Shown piece after piece: positions 1-10,007 of a stretch of 64,000 nt of DNA; position 1 is the stretch's first letter, and every line of letters starts with the position of its first letter. The stretch covers positions 434,690-498,689 of the forward strand of contig NZ_HG005139.1 in assembly GCF_000455265.1 (NCBI RefSeq), written 5' to 3'. Position numbers and translations under genes: made by a program. A model generated the notes under the pieces. It was not told where the DNA came from. It saw nothing but the letters and a program-made list of their open reading frames with translations, and did not search any database. The stretch comes from Paenibacillus antibioticophila. Its GTDB lineage: Bacteria; Bacillota; Bacilli; Paenibacillales; Paenibacillaceae.

Positions 1-202
1 AAAGGCAATAAAATTGCAGGCGTGGGGGTTCGTGCGACGAAATAAGTGCCCAAAGGCAATAAAATTGTGGGTGCGGGTGCTCGTGCGACGAAATAAGTGC
101 CCAAAGGCAATAAAATTGCAGGCGTGGGGTTCGTGCGACGAAATAAGTGCTCAAAGGCAATAAAATTGCAGGCGTGGGGGTTCGTGCGCGAATATAGTGC
201 AT
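1..202. repeat. Tandem repeat, four ~50-bp units
   Basis: Units begin at 1, 52, 103 and 153, each opening with AAAGGCAATAAAATTG and ending near AAATAAGTGC; lengths are 51, 51, 50 and about 50 bp. The middle (G-rich, GCAGGCGTGGGGGTTCG) varies slightly, and the last unit decays after GTGCGCGAAT. The array starts at the first base of the window, so more units may lie upstream. No open frame is shared by the units. There are no unique spacers, so it is not a CRISPR array. Function unknown. Confidence 0.9.
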
Positions 203-385
203 AAAGTCACCTAAAGTTCATCTGAATATCGCTCGAAAGGTAATGAGGCGGAATTTAATGGCTGCCTTTAGGTAGAGTCTGATCTTGTCAACGTCTGTAT
301 TACCTACCTGAGAGTGACACTATCCTAGAACAACCAAAAGAGAAAATGGGAAGATTATAGGAGAAAATCTAGGAGAAAATTTTGG

Positions 386-414
386 TTGCATTAGCATTCG
401 GATTTTGCTATACT
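386..414 (+). promoter_or_regulatory. Promoter of the tRNA-Glu/tRNA-Leu pair
   Basis: A sigma-A type promoter: -35 TTGCAT (386-391), 17-bp spacer, -10 TATACT (409-414), 35 bp before the first tRNA. The two tRNA genes are 13 bp apart and share a terminator, so co-transcription from here is likely. Confidence 0.65.
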
Positions 415-449
415 CATTTTTGCCGCTGCTTGTTGGCGATCTTTGATGT

Positions 450-524
450 GGCCCGTTGGTCAAGGGGTTAAGACACCTCCCTTTCACGGAGGTAACAGGG
501 GTTCGAATCCCCTACGGGTCACCA
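450..524 (+). tRNA. tRNA-Glu (anticodon TTC)
   Basis: A full cloverleaf can be folded: acceptor GGCCCGT pairs with ACGGGTC, anticodon stem CCTCC/GGAGG encloses loop CTTTCAC with anticodon TTC (483-485), and the T arm is CAGGGGTTCGAATCCCCT. The 3' CCA is encoded. It reads GAA/GAG codons and is first of a two-tRNA transcript. Confidence 0.95.
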
Positions 525-537
525 TTTAACTGAATAC

Positions 538-620
538 GCGGTCGTGGTGGAATGGCAGACACGCTATCTTGAGGGGGTAGTGGGTGTATACCCGTGGAGG
601 TTCGAGTCCTCTCGACCGCA
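538..620 (+). tRNA. tRNA-Leu (anticodon GAG)
   Basis: Class II tRNA of 83 nt with a long variable arm. Acceptor GCGGTCG pairs with CGACCGC, discriminator A; the anticodon loop TTGAGGG carries GAG, and the T loop is GGTTCGAGTCC. CCA is not encoded, unlike the neighbouring tRNA-Glu, so it must be added after transcription. An identical 83-nt copy lies at 35092-35174. Confidence 0.95.
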
Positions 621-631
621 TTTCATGAACT

Positions 632-671
632 AGGATGATTCCTGTGCAAAACAGGGATCATCCTTTTTTTG
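632..671 (+). terminator. Terminator of the tRNA pair
   Basis: Stem of about 14 bp (AGGATGATTCCTGT against ACAGGGATCATCCT) with a short loop, followed by a run of seven T. It lies 11 bp after the tRNA-Leu. Confidence 0.85.
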
Positions 672-844
672 TTTTGATATTGGCTCAGCGATACATATGT
701 CGAAAAATCTTTTCGTGATGGGTAATATTTACTATTTATCATAAATGCTCCTCCAAATGAAATATGTTCATCCGATATAGATATAAGACAATAGTTGGAG
801 AAATTGCATCTATGTCTGACTAAGACAGGAGGTTATACATAGGA

Positions 845-2941
845 ATGAGTGGAGTATGCAAAAAAGGATGGCGGGGCTGGAAGCGAGCTTGTCTGATCTG
901 GACCGTGATATGTCTGTCAGGAAGCTTAGGAGGAGCAAGTGCTGTTCATGCCGTGGGTGCGAGGGGAAGCGAGATGGCTTCGGCAGCTATGAGCCAGTCG
1001 GATTCAGGGGTATCCGATGGAATCGTGGTTTGGCTAAGTACAGCAGCTGATGGGGAACAGCAGATTTATGCCCGTTATGAGTCAACAGGAGAGACGAAGG
1101 CATTAACCTCTCGAAAGACGAGGAAGGATGTGCCCTATATTAAGGGGACAATGGTGGTCTGGGCAGATAAGGGAGAACAAGACGCTTCCAGTACCAACTG
1201 GGATATTTACAGTTATGATCTGTCCACCGGAACAGAGCGGAAATTAAATAGCAAAGCAGGCCAGTACGCCAATCCTTCCGTGGATGAGAGCGGAGTGGTA
1301 TGGGCGGACCAGCAGAAGTATGGACGCATCATTCATTATGATCCGGTCTCGGGAGCGGAATCCTCACTTGGCGAAGGGCAGTACCCGATCCTCAGTCAGG
1401 GGAGGGTCATTTTCAAAAATGCTCGTGATGGCGGATTAAGCATGATTGAGCTAAGCAGTGGAGTACACCGTCCGCTTGTTAGCCTCGGTGCGACGAATTA
1501 TGTGGATTGGTTTGTGACGAATGGTGAATACGTGCTGTATAAGCAGAAAAATAGCAATCTCGAAAGTAAATATGCGATCATCTCACTTTTGGACCGTTCA
1601 CTTGAGACTCAGGATTTGTCTCCCATGAGTGCCAAGGTAGAAGAGTACGCATTTATGTCGATTGGAAATTCGCAGGCAGCCTACCTGGTAAATGAAGGCG
1701 GACAGGCTGTGTTAAAGGGTGTTGATTTGGCTACAGCCAAGGTCTATTCGGTTAGAGAAGCCGAGGCAGGCGTTCAATACATTGGCTTTAACGGAGATCG
1801 CCTGCTATATGCTCAATCGGACGGTTCTTTGGGATCGCTGGAGATGAGCAAGTACAACACGAACCCTGATTCAGGCGGCGGTGAAGTGCCTTCGCCAACA
1901 GGCCCGAATAAACCAACAGAACCGAATCCAACAACCAACCCGGTGAAGAATGACGGAGGAAGCACTCTTCCAGGAACATCGGCAACCTTTGTTGTGGGAT
2001 CTCAAGGGGGTGCTTTCAGCATTCTGGATGGTCAGGTCCAATTCGTGATAGCCGCAGATGCGTTCTCAAGAGATACCGAGATCAAGGTGTCGGAGATGGC
2101 TGCGAATTATTATTTGCTGAAGGATGAGAAGGGGCGTTCACTGGAAGCTGCCGGGAAGGTCTGGGATATCCAATCCGCCGGAGAATTCGGTAAAGCACAG
2201 CTTTCGCTATCCTATTCAAATGAGCCCTATTGGACAGAGCATCGGGAAAAGCTTGGTATTTACCAATATCAAGCAGCACTTGGTTGCTGGAGCTATGTTG
2301 GCGGTGTCACTGACAATTCCAACAACGGCCCATCTATTCAGACGACTATTGATTCTCCTGGAACCTATGCAGTGCTGCTGCGGAGCATTCATTTTGCCGA
2401 TGTAGACACCGCTCACTGGGCTGCGAAGGAAGTAGAAGTACTTGCCGCGCGCGGTATCGTGGACGGAACGGGGGCAGATCTTTTTGCGCCGAAAAGCATC
2501 CTGACACGGGAGCAGTTCAGCAAAATGCTGGCAGGTACGCTCGGACTCGAGCCCGTATCACCGGCCGAATCCTCTTTCGGAGATGTTCCTTCCTCCAAGT
2601 GGAGTTACAGCTGGGTCGAAGCAGCAGCTGCGGCAGGCATTGTTGAAGGCGATCATGGGTTGTTCAAGCCGGAGGATGCACTTACGCGGGAGCAAATGAT
2701 GGCGATGCTTGTACGTGCCGTTAAGGACCGCCTGGAAAATAACCAGACTCAAGGGACGGAGCTCAATCGATTCAAGGATCAGGAGATGATCAGTGAATGG
2801 GCTCTGCCGTTTGTGAGGCAGGCGGTGGCGTTAAAGCTTGTCGAGGGCAACGGAGAGCTTATCCAGACACGCGCTACGACAACAAGAGCCGAGGCCGCTG
2901 TAGTTCTCTACCGGTTGCTAGAGCAGCTAAATGAATTGTGA
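845..2941 (+). CDS. SLH-domain surface protein with TolB-like propeller
   Basis: A secreted, cell-wall-anchored protein of 698 aa. The N-terminus has a basic stretch and a hydrophobic core (about residues 10-36), which looks like a signal peptide. Residues ~60-335 hold repeated blades with VVWAD- and YDLSTG-like motifs, as in TolB-type beta-propellers. A Pro/Asn/Thr-rich linker (~338-375) follows, then a beta-rich domain (~378-512). Three SLH repeats (~515-695; HFADVDTAHWA, FGDVPSSKW, FKDQEMISEWA) end the protein; these bind pyruvylated wall polymer in this family. AGGAGG (827-832) sits 12 bp before the ATG. The giant RHS gene starts 42 bp downstream, so the two may be co-expressed surface proteins. 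What the propeller binds is unknown. Confidence 0.85.
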   Translation: MSGVCKKGWRGWKRACLIWTVICLSGSLGGASAVHAVGARGSEMASAAMSQSDSGVSDGIVVWLSTAADGEQQIYARYESTGETKALTSRKTRKDVPYIKGTMVVWADKGEQDASSTNWDIYSYDLSTGTERKLNSKAGQYANPSVDESGVVWADQQKYGRIIHYDPVSGAESSLGEGQYPILSQGRVIFKNARDGGLSMIELSSGVHRPLVSLGATNYVDWFVTNGEYVLYKQKNSNLESKYAIISLLDRSLETQDLSPMSAKVEEYAFMSIGNSQAAYLVNEGGQAVLKGVDLATAKVYSVREAEAGVQYIGFNGDRLLYAQSDGSLGSLEMSKYNTNPDSGGGEVPSPTGPNKPTEPNPTTNPVKNDGGSTLPGTSATFVVGSQGGAFSILDGQVQFVIAADAFSRDTEIKVSEMAANYYLLKDEKGRSLEAAGKVWDIQSAGEFGKAQLSLSYSNEPYWTEHREKLGIYQYQAALGCWSYVGGVTDNSNNGPSIQTTIDSPGTYAVLLRSIHFADVDTAHWAAKEVEVLAARGIVDGTGADLFAPKSILTREQFSKMLAGTLGLEPVSPAESSFGDVPSSKWSYSWVEAAAAAGIVEGDHGLFKPEDALTREQMMAMLVRAVKDRLENNQTQGTELNRFKDQEMISEWALPFVRQAVALKLVEGNGELIQTRATTTRAEAAVVLYRLLEQLNEL

Positions 2942-2983
2942 TGTTGATAGATTGAGATTGAGTTGAATGGGGAGTTGCGTTTA

Positions 2984-5900
2984 ATGAAGATGATAGAGAG
3001 CCTATTCCTGAAGAGACGCCGGTTCAAGAGCAGATCTGTTCTGGCAGGCATACTTGTGCTTATTATGCTGGTAACCTCGATGCCTTTCGTTCCTGGCATG
3101 AAGATTCAAACAGCTGAAGCCTCGACGAACTTGCGTATTTCACCAAGTGAAATCAATACCGATCTGGGCGAAAAGACCGTCATCAGCTTTAGCTTTAACG
3201 CCGCAGATAATGGTCTGGCAGAGCATGAAGTCAAGATTCAATTGTGCACACCAGGCGTGAATGGAGGAGCGCCCCAGTTAGGGCAACTGATTGCAAGCGG
3301 CAAATACCCCACCAAAAATGCTCAGGGCGAGTATATTGTGCATGAGGTGGAATGGGACGGGAAAATAAATGGTGTTCCTTTGCCGGAAGGGAAGTATTAC
3401 ATTGCAGTTTCTCCTGCCGACTATAACGGAATTGGCGTCTATTACGGCCAAATTGGCAGCTTTGAAATTGTGAATAGCACGCAACCGAAACCGCCGGTCT
3501 TGAGTTCCATAGAATCGGGGGCGACGGGTTCAATTACCGTTAAAGGCACCTCGGAAGCGGGAACAACAGTGAGCCTGGAGGTTGGAGATCACCTGGGCCA
3601 GCTGGTAGATACGCATACGGGAATTAAAGTCAATGGACAAGGACAATGGATGCAATCCTTGAGCGTGGGTACGGGGAAGCCGGTTCAGATCTCAGCTAGA
3701 AGTGATAATAAGGGTCAGCGCTCCAGTTATTCTGAAATCAAGGAAGTGCTTCGCATTGCCGCACCCGGCTTTCCGGTGAGCTGGAGAGCACTTGCAGGAT
3801 TTTACTATAGGGCGGATTCCACAGCAGCCGTTCAAGCTTCTGTACAGGAAATAGCGGCATGGAATGGTCTGGGCAGTGTCCAAGTATCCGGCAATGTGCC
3901 AGGGACGTCAATCCTGCTGATCAATCCACAGTCGACGGGCACTTTAACCCAGAGCGACCTGGAGCAATTTACAAATGAAGCCATTAAGAAGCGGCTGCGT
4001 ATCGTCAATCCATCCTGGAATGACGTGGTGGAGCCTGTGCGAGGAGACTTTGCTTACGCTGCCGATCCACTAGTCTTGCAAGCGTTAATGCCGCTCCACT
4101 TCGGCGTGTCTTATCTAAGCCGTGATCCATATCAGGGAGTGAATGGGCCGGGTTGGCATCATTCCTATGAATGGCGTCTGACTCCGGTTGACGGCAAGCA
4201 AGAGCTCATGCAGCCGGATGGCTCGCGCTTTGAGTTTATTCCTTTGGCGGGGGGAGCTTATCTGACTCCTGCAGGAACGGACTGGATGCTGAGCAAAAGC
4301 GCGAACGGGCATGCTCTAACAACTCCGCAAGGGCTTAGCTATCAATTTGATGCAAGCGGTCTGCTAACTTCTATACGTGATTTGAACGGAAATGAAATCA
4401 AGCTGAACTATCAAGGAGAGCTTCTGCAGCAAGTAACAACAGATGGGGCTTCGCTAACCCTATCCTATGGTTCAAACGACAGGCTGATCTCTGTCACCGA
4501 CCATACAGGACGCAAGCTGGAGTATAGCTATGATGGCGCTGGAGATATGGTGTCTTTTACGGATGTTGACGGAGCAGTTACAAGGTTCGGTTATGATGGC
4601 GAACATCATGTCATCTCTGTTACGGATCCGGCACAAACGGCAATTATGCGAATCGCATATGATGATCATCAGCGGGTCACGAGTCTCACGGATTTTTACG
4701 GCTCTACACAGACGGCGGAATACAGCGGCAAGGTAGCTCCCGTCGTGCGGGAAGAGGAGGATGAAGCGGTATCGATCGACCCTGGCAATGGCCGGGATAT
4801 CCCTGAATCCGATGTGGTCCTCTTGTCGGGTACAATGCACAATTTGCGGAATGCTCCGCCGCATCAAATTGTTCCTGGCCTGAAGCCGGTGATAAACAAA
4901 TATTTGGATAATCTGTCCGAGGGAATCCGGAAGCAGATAGATAGTTATGAGGCTGCAGCTGGCTCCGGAGTCGCCGGTGACATGGATACGGTCAAGAAGA
5001 TGATTACTGCGGGCGGAGGCAGCAGTCCTGTTATTGTCCGTGCCGGGCAATTGAATGTCGAAGAGGGCGTGACCTTAGGCAGTGCAAGCCAGCCGGTCAT
5101 CCTGATTGCGGATGGTATGAATACGAATCAGGAGATGACAATCAGTATTTACGGCACCCTGATTCTGAAGCAAGGCTTGAATGCCAATACCAAATTGAAT
5201 CTCAATGCGTATAAAGTCAACGGAAAGTACGGAAGTATTTGGGCAAAGGGTACGATTCATCTCAATAATGACTCCAATGTTAAGGTTGAAGATACGTTAT
5301 ATGCCGGAGTGCTAACCTATAACAGCGGCCAATTAACAGTGGATGCACCTTCAGTTATTGTGCGAGGGGACTTGTCGATCAACACTAAAGTTAAGATGAA
5401 TATTGCTAGAGAAATGGTACTTGGAGGCATTGTCTCCAATAATCAGATTGCGGATCTGGTCATCAAGGGCGGAGATTTGTTCGTCCGGGATCATGTTCAT
5501 GTGAATAATCAAATGTCTGTTACTGCTGGCGGAGTCTTTGCCATCGGGGGCGATATGGTTCCCAATCAAACTCCACAGGTGCGTATCGGAGCAGGGGATG
5601 GCAAGACAAATCTGACTTACCCTGAAACCCCCAGATTGACTGGGAAGGAACCAAACTATGCTGAGCTTGTGGCCGAGGCCAACCAAAAGGTAATTCTGCC
5701 CGCGACAGTCTCTGCAACACTCTTGTCTGTAAGTGAGACGAAGCAGACAGATGCGCAGGGATACGCAACGACTTATACCTGGGGGGATCGGTTTCTCCTG
5801 ACCAATTTAAGCCTTCCGGACGGATCAAGCTGGCAATATGATTATGATGCCGGTCATCGATTGGCTGCTGTCACGGATGGGAACGGATATAGAACAACTG

Positions 5901-8900
5901 CAAGCTACGATGCCCGGGGCAATAAGCTGCTGGTTGCGGATGGCAACCGGCAATCTACTGTGATCCGGTATAACGTGCAGAATCGACCGGTAGAGGTTGT
6001 TAATGCATTGGGTGAATCTATTCTGTATACCTATGATACTGCCGGTAACTTAGTGGCGGAAGAGGATGCGCTAGGAAATAGCGTCGCCATTACAAGAAAT
6101 GCCCGTGGTATAGCCACAGAGGTAAAGGATGCGCGCGGAGGCATTACGCAGTATACGGTGGATGCAACAGGGTTCGCCACCGCTGCCGTAGATCCATCCG
6201 GTTACAAGATCGAGATGGACAGGGATGCGCTGCATCGTGTCACTTCGATTCGGGACGCAAACGGCATTTTGGAAGAAATAACGTATGATGCCAAAGGACG
6301 GACGCAGGCGAGCACGGATGCTCTGCAGCAAGTACAGGAATGGCATTATGACGCCAACGGCAATTTGGTGTCCATCAAAGATCAGGCCGGTTCGGAAACC
6401 TCGCTTAGCTATGACGTATATCGCATGGCTACTGTGACGGACCCGCTCGGACATCTGAGCAATCATGTGTATGATACGGTTGGTAACATCGTGGAAGAAA
6501 GCGACGCTAATGGCGGGACAAGCCGTTATGTGTATGACGGTATGGGTCGTACGGTCGAGTTCATAGATGCGGATGGCAATAGAACGGGCTATGCGTATGA
6601 TGGCAATGGCCAGGTAGAATCTATTACCGATGCTGAGGGGAATAAGACAACATATACGTACAATCATGCGGGCCAGATTTTAACCGTGAGCGATGAGATC
6701 GGCACGGTGGTGCAGTACAAGTATGATGCTGCAGGACAGCTCGTCAAAGAAACCGATGCCTTGGGCAACAGCACCTGGTACAGCTATGATGCCGCCGGGA
6801 GATTAATCCAGGAGACCGATGCCCTGGGGTATGTTACGAAGTATGCCTATGATGCTTCAGGAAATCTGATCGAGAGTACGTTGCCTGATGGAAGTACCTG
6901 GAAGACGAACTACGATGAGCGCGGGCTTGCCAAGAGCACGATTGATCCTTTGTCTCATGAGACCGTGATAGAACGGGATGGTCGCGGGCGAGTAATTTCC
7001 TACACAGATGCAGAGGGAAATGTTACAGAGTACAAGTATGATCAGCTTGGGCGCACGGAGGCAATCCGTAATGCGTTGGGATATGATACCCGCTACAGTT
7101 ATAATGCCCTCGGACAGGTAACTGGATTAACGGATGAAAATGGACAGCTTACGAGCTTCAATTATGATATTTTAGGGCGCCTGACTGAGGTTGAGGATGC
7201 TGCGGGTCATCGCACGAATTATACTTACGATGCACTGGGGAACCTGCTTACCAAGACCAATCCGCTTGGAGCAGTAACGAGTTACAGCTATAATGGACGC
7301 GGCTTGCTGGAGCGCACCGTCAATCCGTTGCAGGAGATTTCAACGATCTCTTATGACGGCAACGGCAACGTGAAGTCAACGATAGCTCCGGACAATACGA
7401 TAACGCAGTACGGCTATGACGGACGAAGCCGCCTTACGGAAATCAATTATGGAGATGGACAACAGGTTCGATATGGTTATGATTTGGCGGATCGTCGATT
7501 AACGATGGATGATGCCACCGGACTGACCCGGTACACTTACGATGCGTTAGGCCGGTTGACGGAAATGATTGATCCGCGCGGACAAAATGTGCGCTATGAA
7601 TGGACACCAACAGGACAGCGCAGCCGCATTATTTATCCGGACAATACAGCGGTTCTCTATGAATACGATAAGGCTGGACAAATCAGCAAGGTTACGGATG
7701 CTCTGAAACAGCAGACGAACTACACATATAATCGCAACGGTCAAGTGATCAGCCGCGAGTTGTCGGGCGGTGAGCGCAGCCGCTATGAATATGATGCCTT
7801 GGGCCAGCTCATTGGCATCGAGCATCGTAATGCCGGCGGAAGTCTATTGGAGCAGCTGAGCTATGTGTATGACCCGGCAGGCAATGTTGTTCATAAGGAG
7901 CGCCTGGAGCAGGGCAAGGATGAGGATCGGCCGCAAGATGCGCCGAAGCCGGCAGATGTAGAGGATTATACCTATGATGCCCTGAATCGCCTTATTGAGG
8001 TTCAGAACCTCAATGGTTCTAAAGTAACTTATGCCTATGATGCAGCAGGTAACCGTCTGGAGAAGAGTCAGACTGGAGTAGGAACAACGATACCGGAAAT
8101 AGAGTATTACAACTATGATCTGGCAAATAGACTGACTCGCTGGGAAAAAGGAACCGACTACAAGAACTATACGTACGACTTGCGCGGTAATTTACTTCAA
8201 GTTGAGGGGATTGACAGTGCTGCAGCAATGATGCGGGTAACCTCTTTGAATCCGCCGCAGAATGAAGTTGGCGTGCCGCAGGATGTATACGGGGATCTGG
8301 ATTCAATTTTGCCGGATCTTTCGGGAACGCCGGATATAGTAGGCGCGGGTAATCCTCTTGAACTTGTCCCAAGCGTTGAGGCTACATTGGAGACCGATTC
8401 TTTAAGCGTGACCCAACAGGTATATGGACCTGAGGATTGGAAAGCTGGAGATGCATTCGATTCACAAATTGCTGCTGCACTTGCCGGGCCAGGAGTGCTG
8501 GAGACCTATACTTGGGATGCTGCTAACCGTCTGATTTATCACATGAACCCGGCGGGCGATCAGACCGAATATCGGTATGACGGAGACAATAACCGGAGCT
8601 TTATGGGGGTTACAATCGGCACCGGCAACCAGCAGAACCGTTATCCAACGAGTCATCCAGCAGGACAGGTAGCAGGCTGGGAAGCGCAGTATAAGAAGCT
8701 GCAAACTGATATTTATTTTACCTACGATATCACTAGTAGCCTACCTGAACCTTTGTATGCTGCTGATGTCAGCGGCAACAAATGGGAGCAATCCTATGTC
8801 TACGGAGCCGGCGGAGAGCGGATCAGCATGAATTATCTGCCGAGTGCAGATGAAAGTAATGCTTGGGAGCCAGTAGCAGGATCCAGCGGCGCAGCACCGA

Positions 8901-9997
8901 ATACAACACCTGAAACGTTATTCTACCTGAATGACATGCTCGGCAGCACGCTCGCCCTAGTGAACCAGGACAGCGAAGTGGCGCTCCGTTACCATTACGA
9001 TGAATTCGGGATAGCAGAGCAACCAGAGAAGTTCGACCTGAACTATCCGGGACCAGATAACCTGTTCGGTTACACAGGACTGGGCTACGACGCCTCAAGC
9101 GGACTCTCTTACGCAAGGGCCAGATACTTTGATTCCGGAATTGGGCGGTTTGTGAGTGAGGATACGTATCAGGGGGAACTGAATAATCCGCAGAGCTCGA
9201 ATTTGTATGTGTATGTACAGAATAATCCTACTGGTTACGTAGACCCAAGTGGAAATTACTGCGTCTCTCCGGATGGTAGAAACGCCCATTATGGGATGTG
9301 TAATATCGAAAGCAATATTACAAATTACTATATTCCGGATTTTATGATAGGTGCTGGTTTTCCGGAAATCATAGATAGTAAGGTCTTAGGATATTATGAT
9401 TATGATAAAAATGATGATCTGTATTTCGTTTCATCAAGCAAAGTAAGATATTCAACATTTTGGAAAGAAGCCAACTTATCTGAGGAAGCTTACTATTATG
9501 ATTGGGTACTGGCAATCCCACTGGCAGACGCAGTGTTTGGATCAATGGCTAGTGTAAGATTTCCATCAACTTTTAAAACGATTACTACCAAGACGACACC
9601 TAAACAGAAGACGCCTAAACAGACGACTCCAAAGGGGAAGAGTAACGCTACAACAAATGGCAATAAAGTTATGTGGGGGAGTTGGAGCGATTATGAAAAA
9701 GTCACTGTTAATGGACAAGAATATGCTAAAGTAGGAGATAGGCTCTATTCTCGTCATGCTGTAGACAGAATGCAACCGAGCGGTAAGAGATATTCAGGGG
9801 ATTCTCAAATTGTTCAAGCAGGTGGGCAAGGAAAAACCAATGATTATGGCAGAAGTGTTTCGCCGAACTATGTAGAGGATGTAATAAAAAACACTAAACC
9901 AGTAGTCCAAGAGAATGGGAACTTATCCTACACATCAGGCTCTCTTCAAGTAATCACCAATCCTCAAGGTGCAGTTGTAACAATAATAACAAAGTAG
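2984..9997 (+). CDS. Giant RHS/YD-repeat protein with C-terminal toxin-like tip
   Basis: A 2337-aa secreted RHS protein. The ATG at 2984 has GGGGAG nine bases upstream; an in-frame TTG at 2963 is less likely. A hydrophobic signal segment spans about residues 18-40, with AEAS near 44-47. The RHS shell consists of dozens of YD repeats (GxxxxYxYDxxGxLxxxxD), from ~455 to ~580 and again from ~920 to ~1980. Between them, residues ~580-905 form an inserted beta-rich domain. The conserved RHS core end (DMLGSTLALV at ~1984, YARARYFDSGIGRF at ~2043, DPSGN at ~2088) is followed by a non-repetitive tip of about 250 aa. The tip has a Thr/Lys/Pro linker (~2195-2227) and a last domain with RHAVDRM (2257-2263). 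In this family the core encloses and releases a toxic tip. Toxin activity here is inferred. Confidence 0.9.
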   Translation: MKMIESLFLKRRRFKSRSVLAGILVLIMLVTSMPFVPGMKIQTAEASTNLRISPSEINTDLGEKTVISFSFNAADNGLAEHEVKIQLCTPGVNGGAPQLGQLIASGKYPTKNAQGEYIVHEVEWDGKINGVPLPEGKYYIAVSPADYNGIGVYYGQIGSFEIVNSTQPKPPVLSSIESGATGSITVKGTSEAGTTVSLEVGDHLGQLVDTHTGIKVNGQGQWMQSLSVGTGKPVQISARSDNKGQRSSYSEIKEVLRIAAPGFPVSWRALAGFYYRADSTAAVQASVQEIAAWNGLGSVQVSGNVPGTSILLINPQSTGTLTQSDLEQFTNEAIKKRLRIVNPSWNDVVEPVRGDFAYAADPLVLQALMPLHFGVSYLSRDPYQGVNGPGWHHSYEWRLTPVDGKQELMQPDGSRFEFIPLAGGAYLTPAGTDWMLSKSANGHALTTPQGLSYQFDASGLLTSIRDLNGNEIKLNYQGELLQQVTTDGASLTLSYGSNDRLISVTDHTGRKLEYSYDGAGDMVSFTDVDGAVTRFGYDGEHHVISVTDPAQTAIMRIAYDDHQRVTSLTDFYGSTQTAEYSGKVAPVVREEEDEAVSIDPGNGRDIPESDVVLLSGTMHNLRNAPPHQIVPGLKPVINKYLDNLSEGIRKQIDSYEAAAGSGVAGDMDTVKKMITAGGGSSPVIVRAGQLNVEEGVTLGSASQPVILIADGMNTNQEMTISIYGTLILKQGLNANTKLNLNAYKVNGKYGSIWAKGTIHLNNDSNVKVEDTLYAGVLTYNSGQLTVDAPSVIVRGDLSINTKVKMNIAREMVLGGIVSNNQIADLVIKGGDLFVRDHVHVNNQMSVTAGGVFAIGGDMVPNQTPQVRIGAGDGKTNLTYPETPRLTGKEPNYAELVAEANQKVILPATVSATLLSVSETKQTDAQGYATTYTWGDRFLLTNLSLPDGSSWQYDYDAGHRLAAVTDGNGYRTTASYDARGNKLLVADGNRQSTVIRYNVQNRPVEVVNALGESILYTYDTAGNLVAEEDALGNSVAITRNARGIATEVKDARGGITQYTVDATGFATAAVDPSGYKIEMDRDALHRVTSIRDANGILEEITYDAKGRTQASTDALQQVQEWHYDANGNLVSIKDQAGSETSLSYDVYRMATVTDPLGHLSNHVYDTVGNIVEESDANGGTSRYVYDGMGRTVEFIDADGNRTGYAYDGNGQVESITDAEGNKTTYTYNHAGQILTVSDEIGTVVQYKYDAAGQLVKETDALGNSTWYSYDAAGRLIQETDALGYVTKYAYDASGNLIESTLPDGSTWKTNYDERGLAKSTIDPLSHETVIERDGRGRVISYTDAEGNVTEYKYDQLGRTEAIRNALGYDTRYSYNALGQVTGLTDENGQLTSFNYDILGRLTEVEDAAGHRTNYTYDALGNLLTKTNPLGAVTSYSYNGRGLLERTVNPLQEISTISYDGNGNVKSTIAPDNTITQYGYDGRSRLTEINYGDGQQVRYGYDLADRRLTMDDATGLTRYTYDALGRLTEMIDPRGQNVRYEWTPTGQRSRIIYPDNTAVLYEYDKAGQISKVTDALKQQTNYTYNRNGQVISRELSGGERSRYEYDALGQLIGIEHRNAGGSLLEQLSYVYDPAGNVVHKERLEQGKDEDRPQDAPKPADVEDYTYDALNRLIEVQNLNGSKVTYAYDAAGNRLEKSQTGVGTTIPEIEYYNYDLANRLTRWEKGTDYKNYTYDLRGNLLQVEGIDSAAAMMRVTSLNPPQNEVGVPQDVYGDLDSILPDLSGTPDIVGAGNPLELVPSVEATLETDSLSVTQQVYGPEDWKAGDAFDSQIAAALAGPGVLETYTWDAANRLIYHMNPAGDQTEYRYDGDNNRSFMGVTIGTGNQQNRYPTSHPAGQVAGWEAQYKKLQTDIYFTYDITSSLPEPLYAADVSGNKWEQSYVYGAGGERISMNYLPSADESNAWEPVAGSSGAAPNTTPETLFYLNDMLGSTLALVNQDSEVALRYHYDEFGIAEQPEKFDLNYPGPDNLFGYTGLGYDASSGLSYARARYFDSGIGRFVSEDTYQGELNNPQSSNLYVYVQNNPTGYVDPSGNYCVSPDGRNAHYGMCNIESNITNYYIPDFMIGAGFPEIIDSKVLGYYDYDKNDDLYFVSSSKVRYSTFWKEANLSEEAYYYDWVLAIPLADAVFGSMASVRFPSTFKTITTKTTPKQKTPKQTTPKGKSNATTNGNKVMWGSWSDYEKVTVNGQEYAKVGDRLYSRHAVDRMQPSGKRYSGDSQIVQAGGQGKTNDYGRSVSPNYVEDVIKNTKPVVQENGNLSYTSGSLQVITNPQGAVVTIITK

Positions 9998-10007
9998 GTG
10001 AGACAAG

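Noticed and set aside
1..202. CRISPR array
   Set aside because: The units are adjacent, about 50 bp each, with no unique spacers and no cas genes nearby.
4472..6667. Long minus-strand frames inside the RHS gene (e.g. 4472-5050, 6071-6667)
   Set aside because: They lie fully inside a clear coding gene, have no ribosome binding sites and arise from the biased YD-repeat codons.
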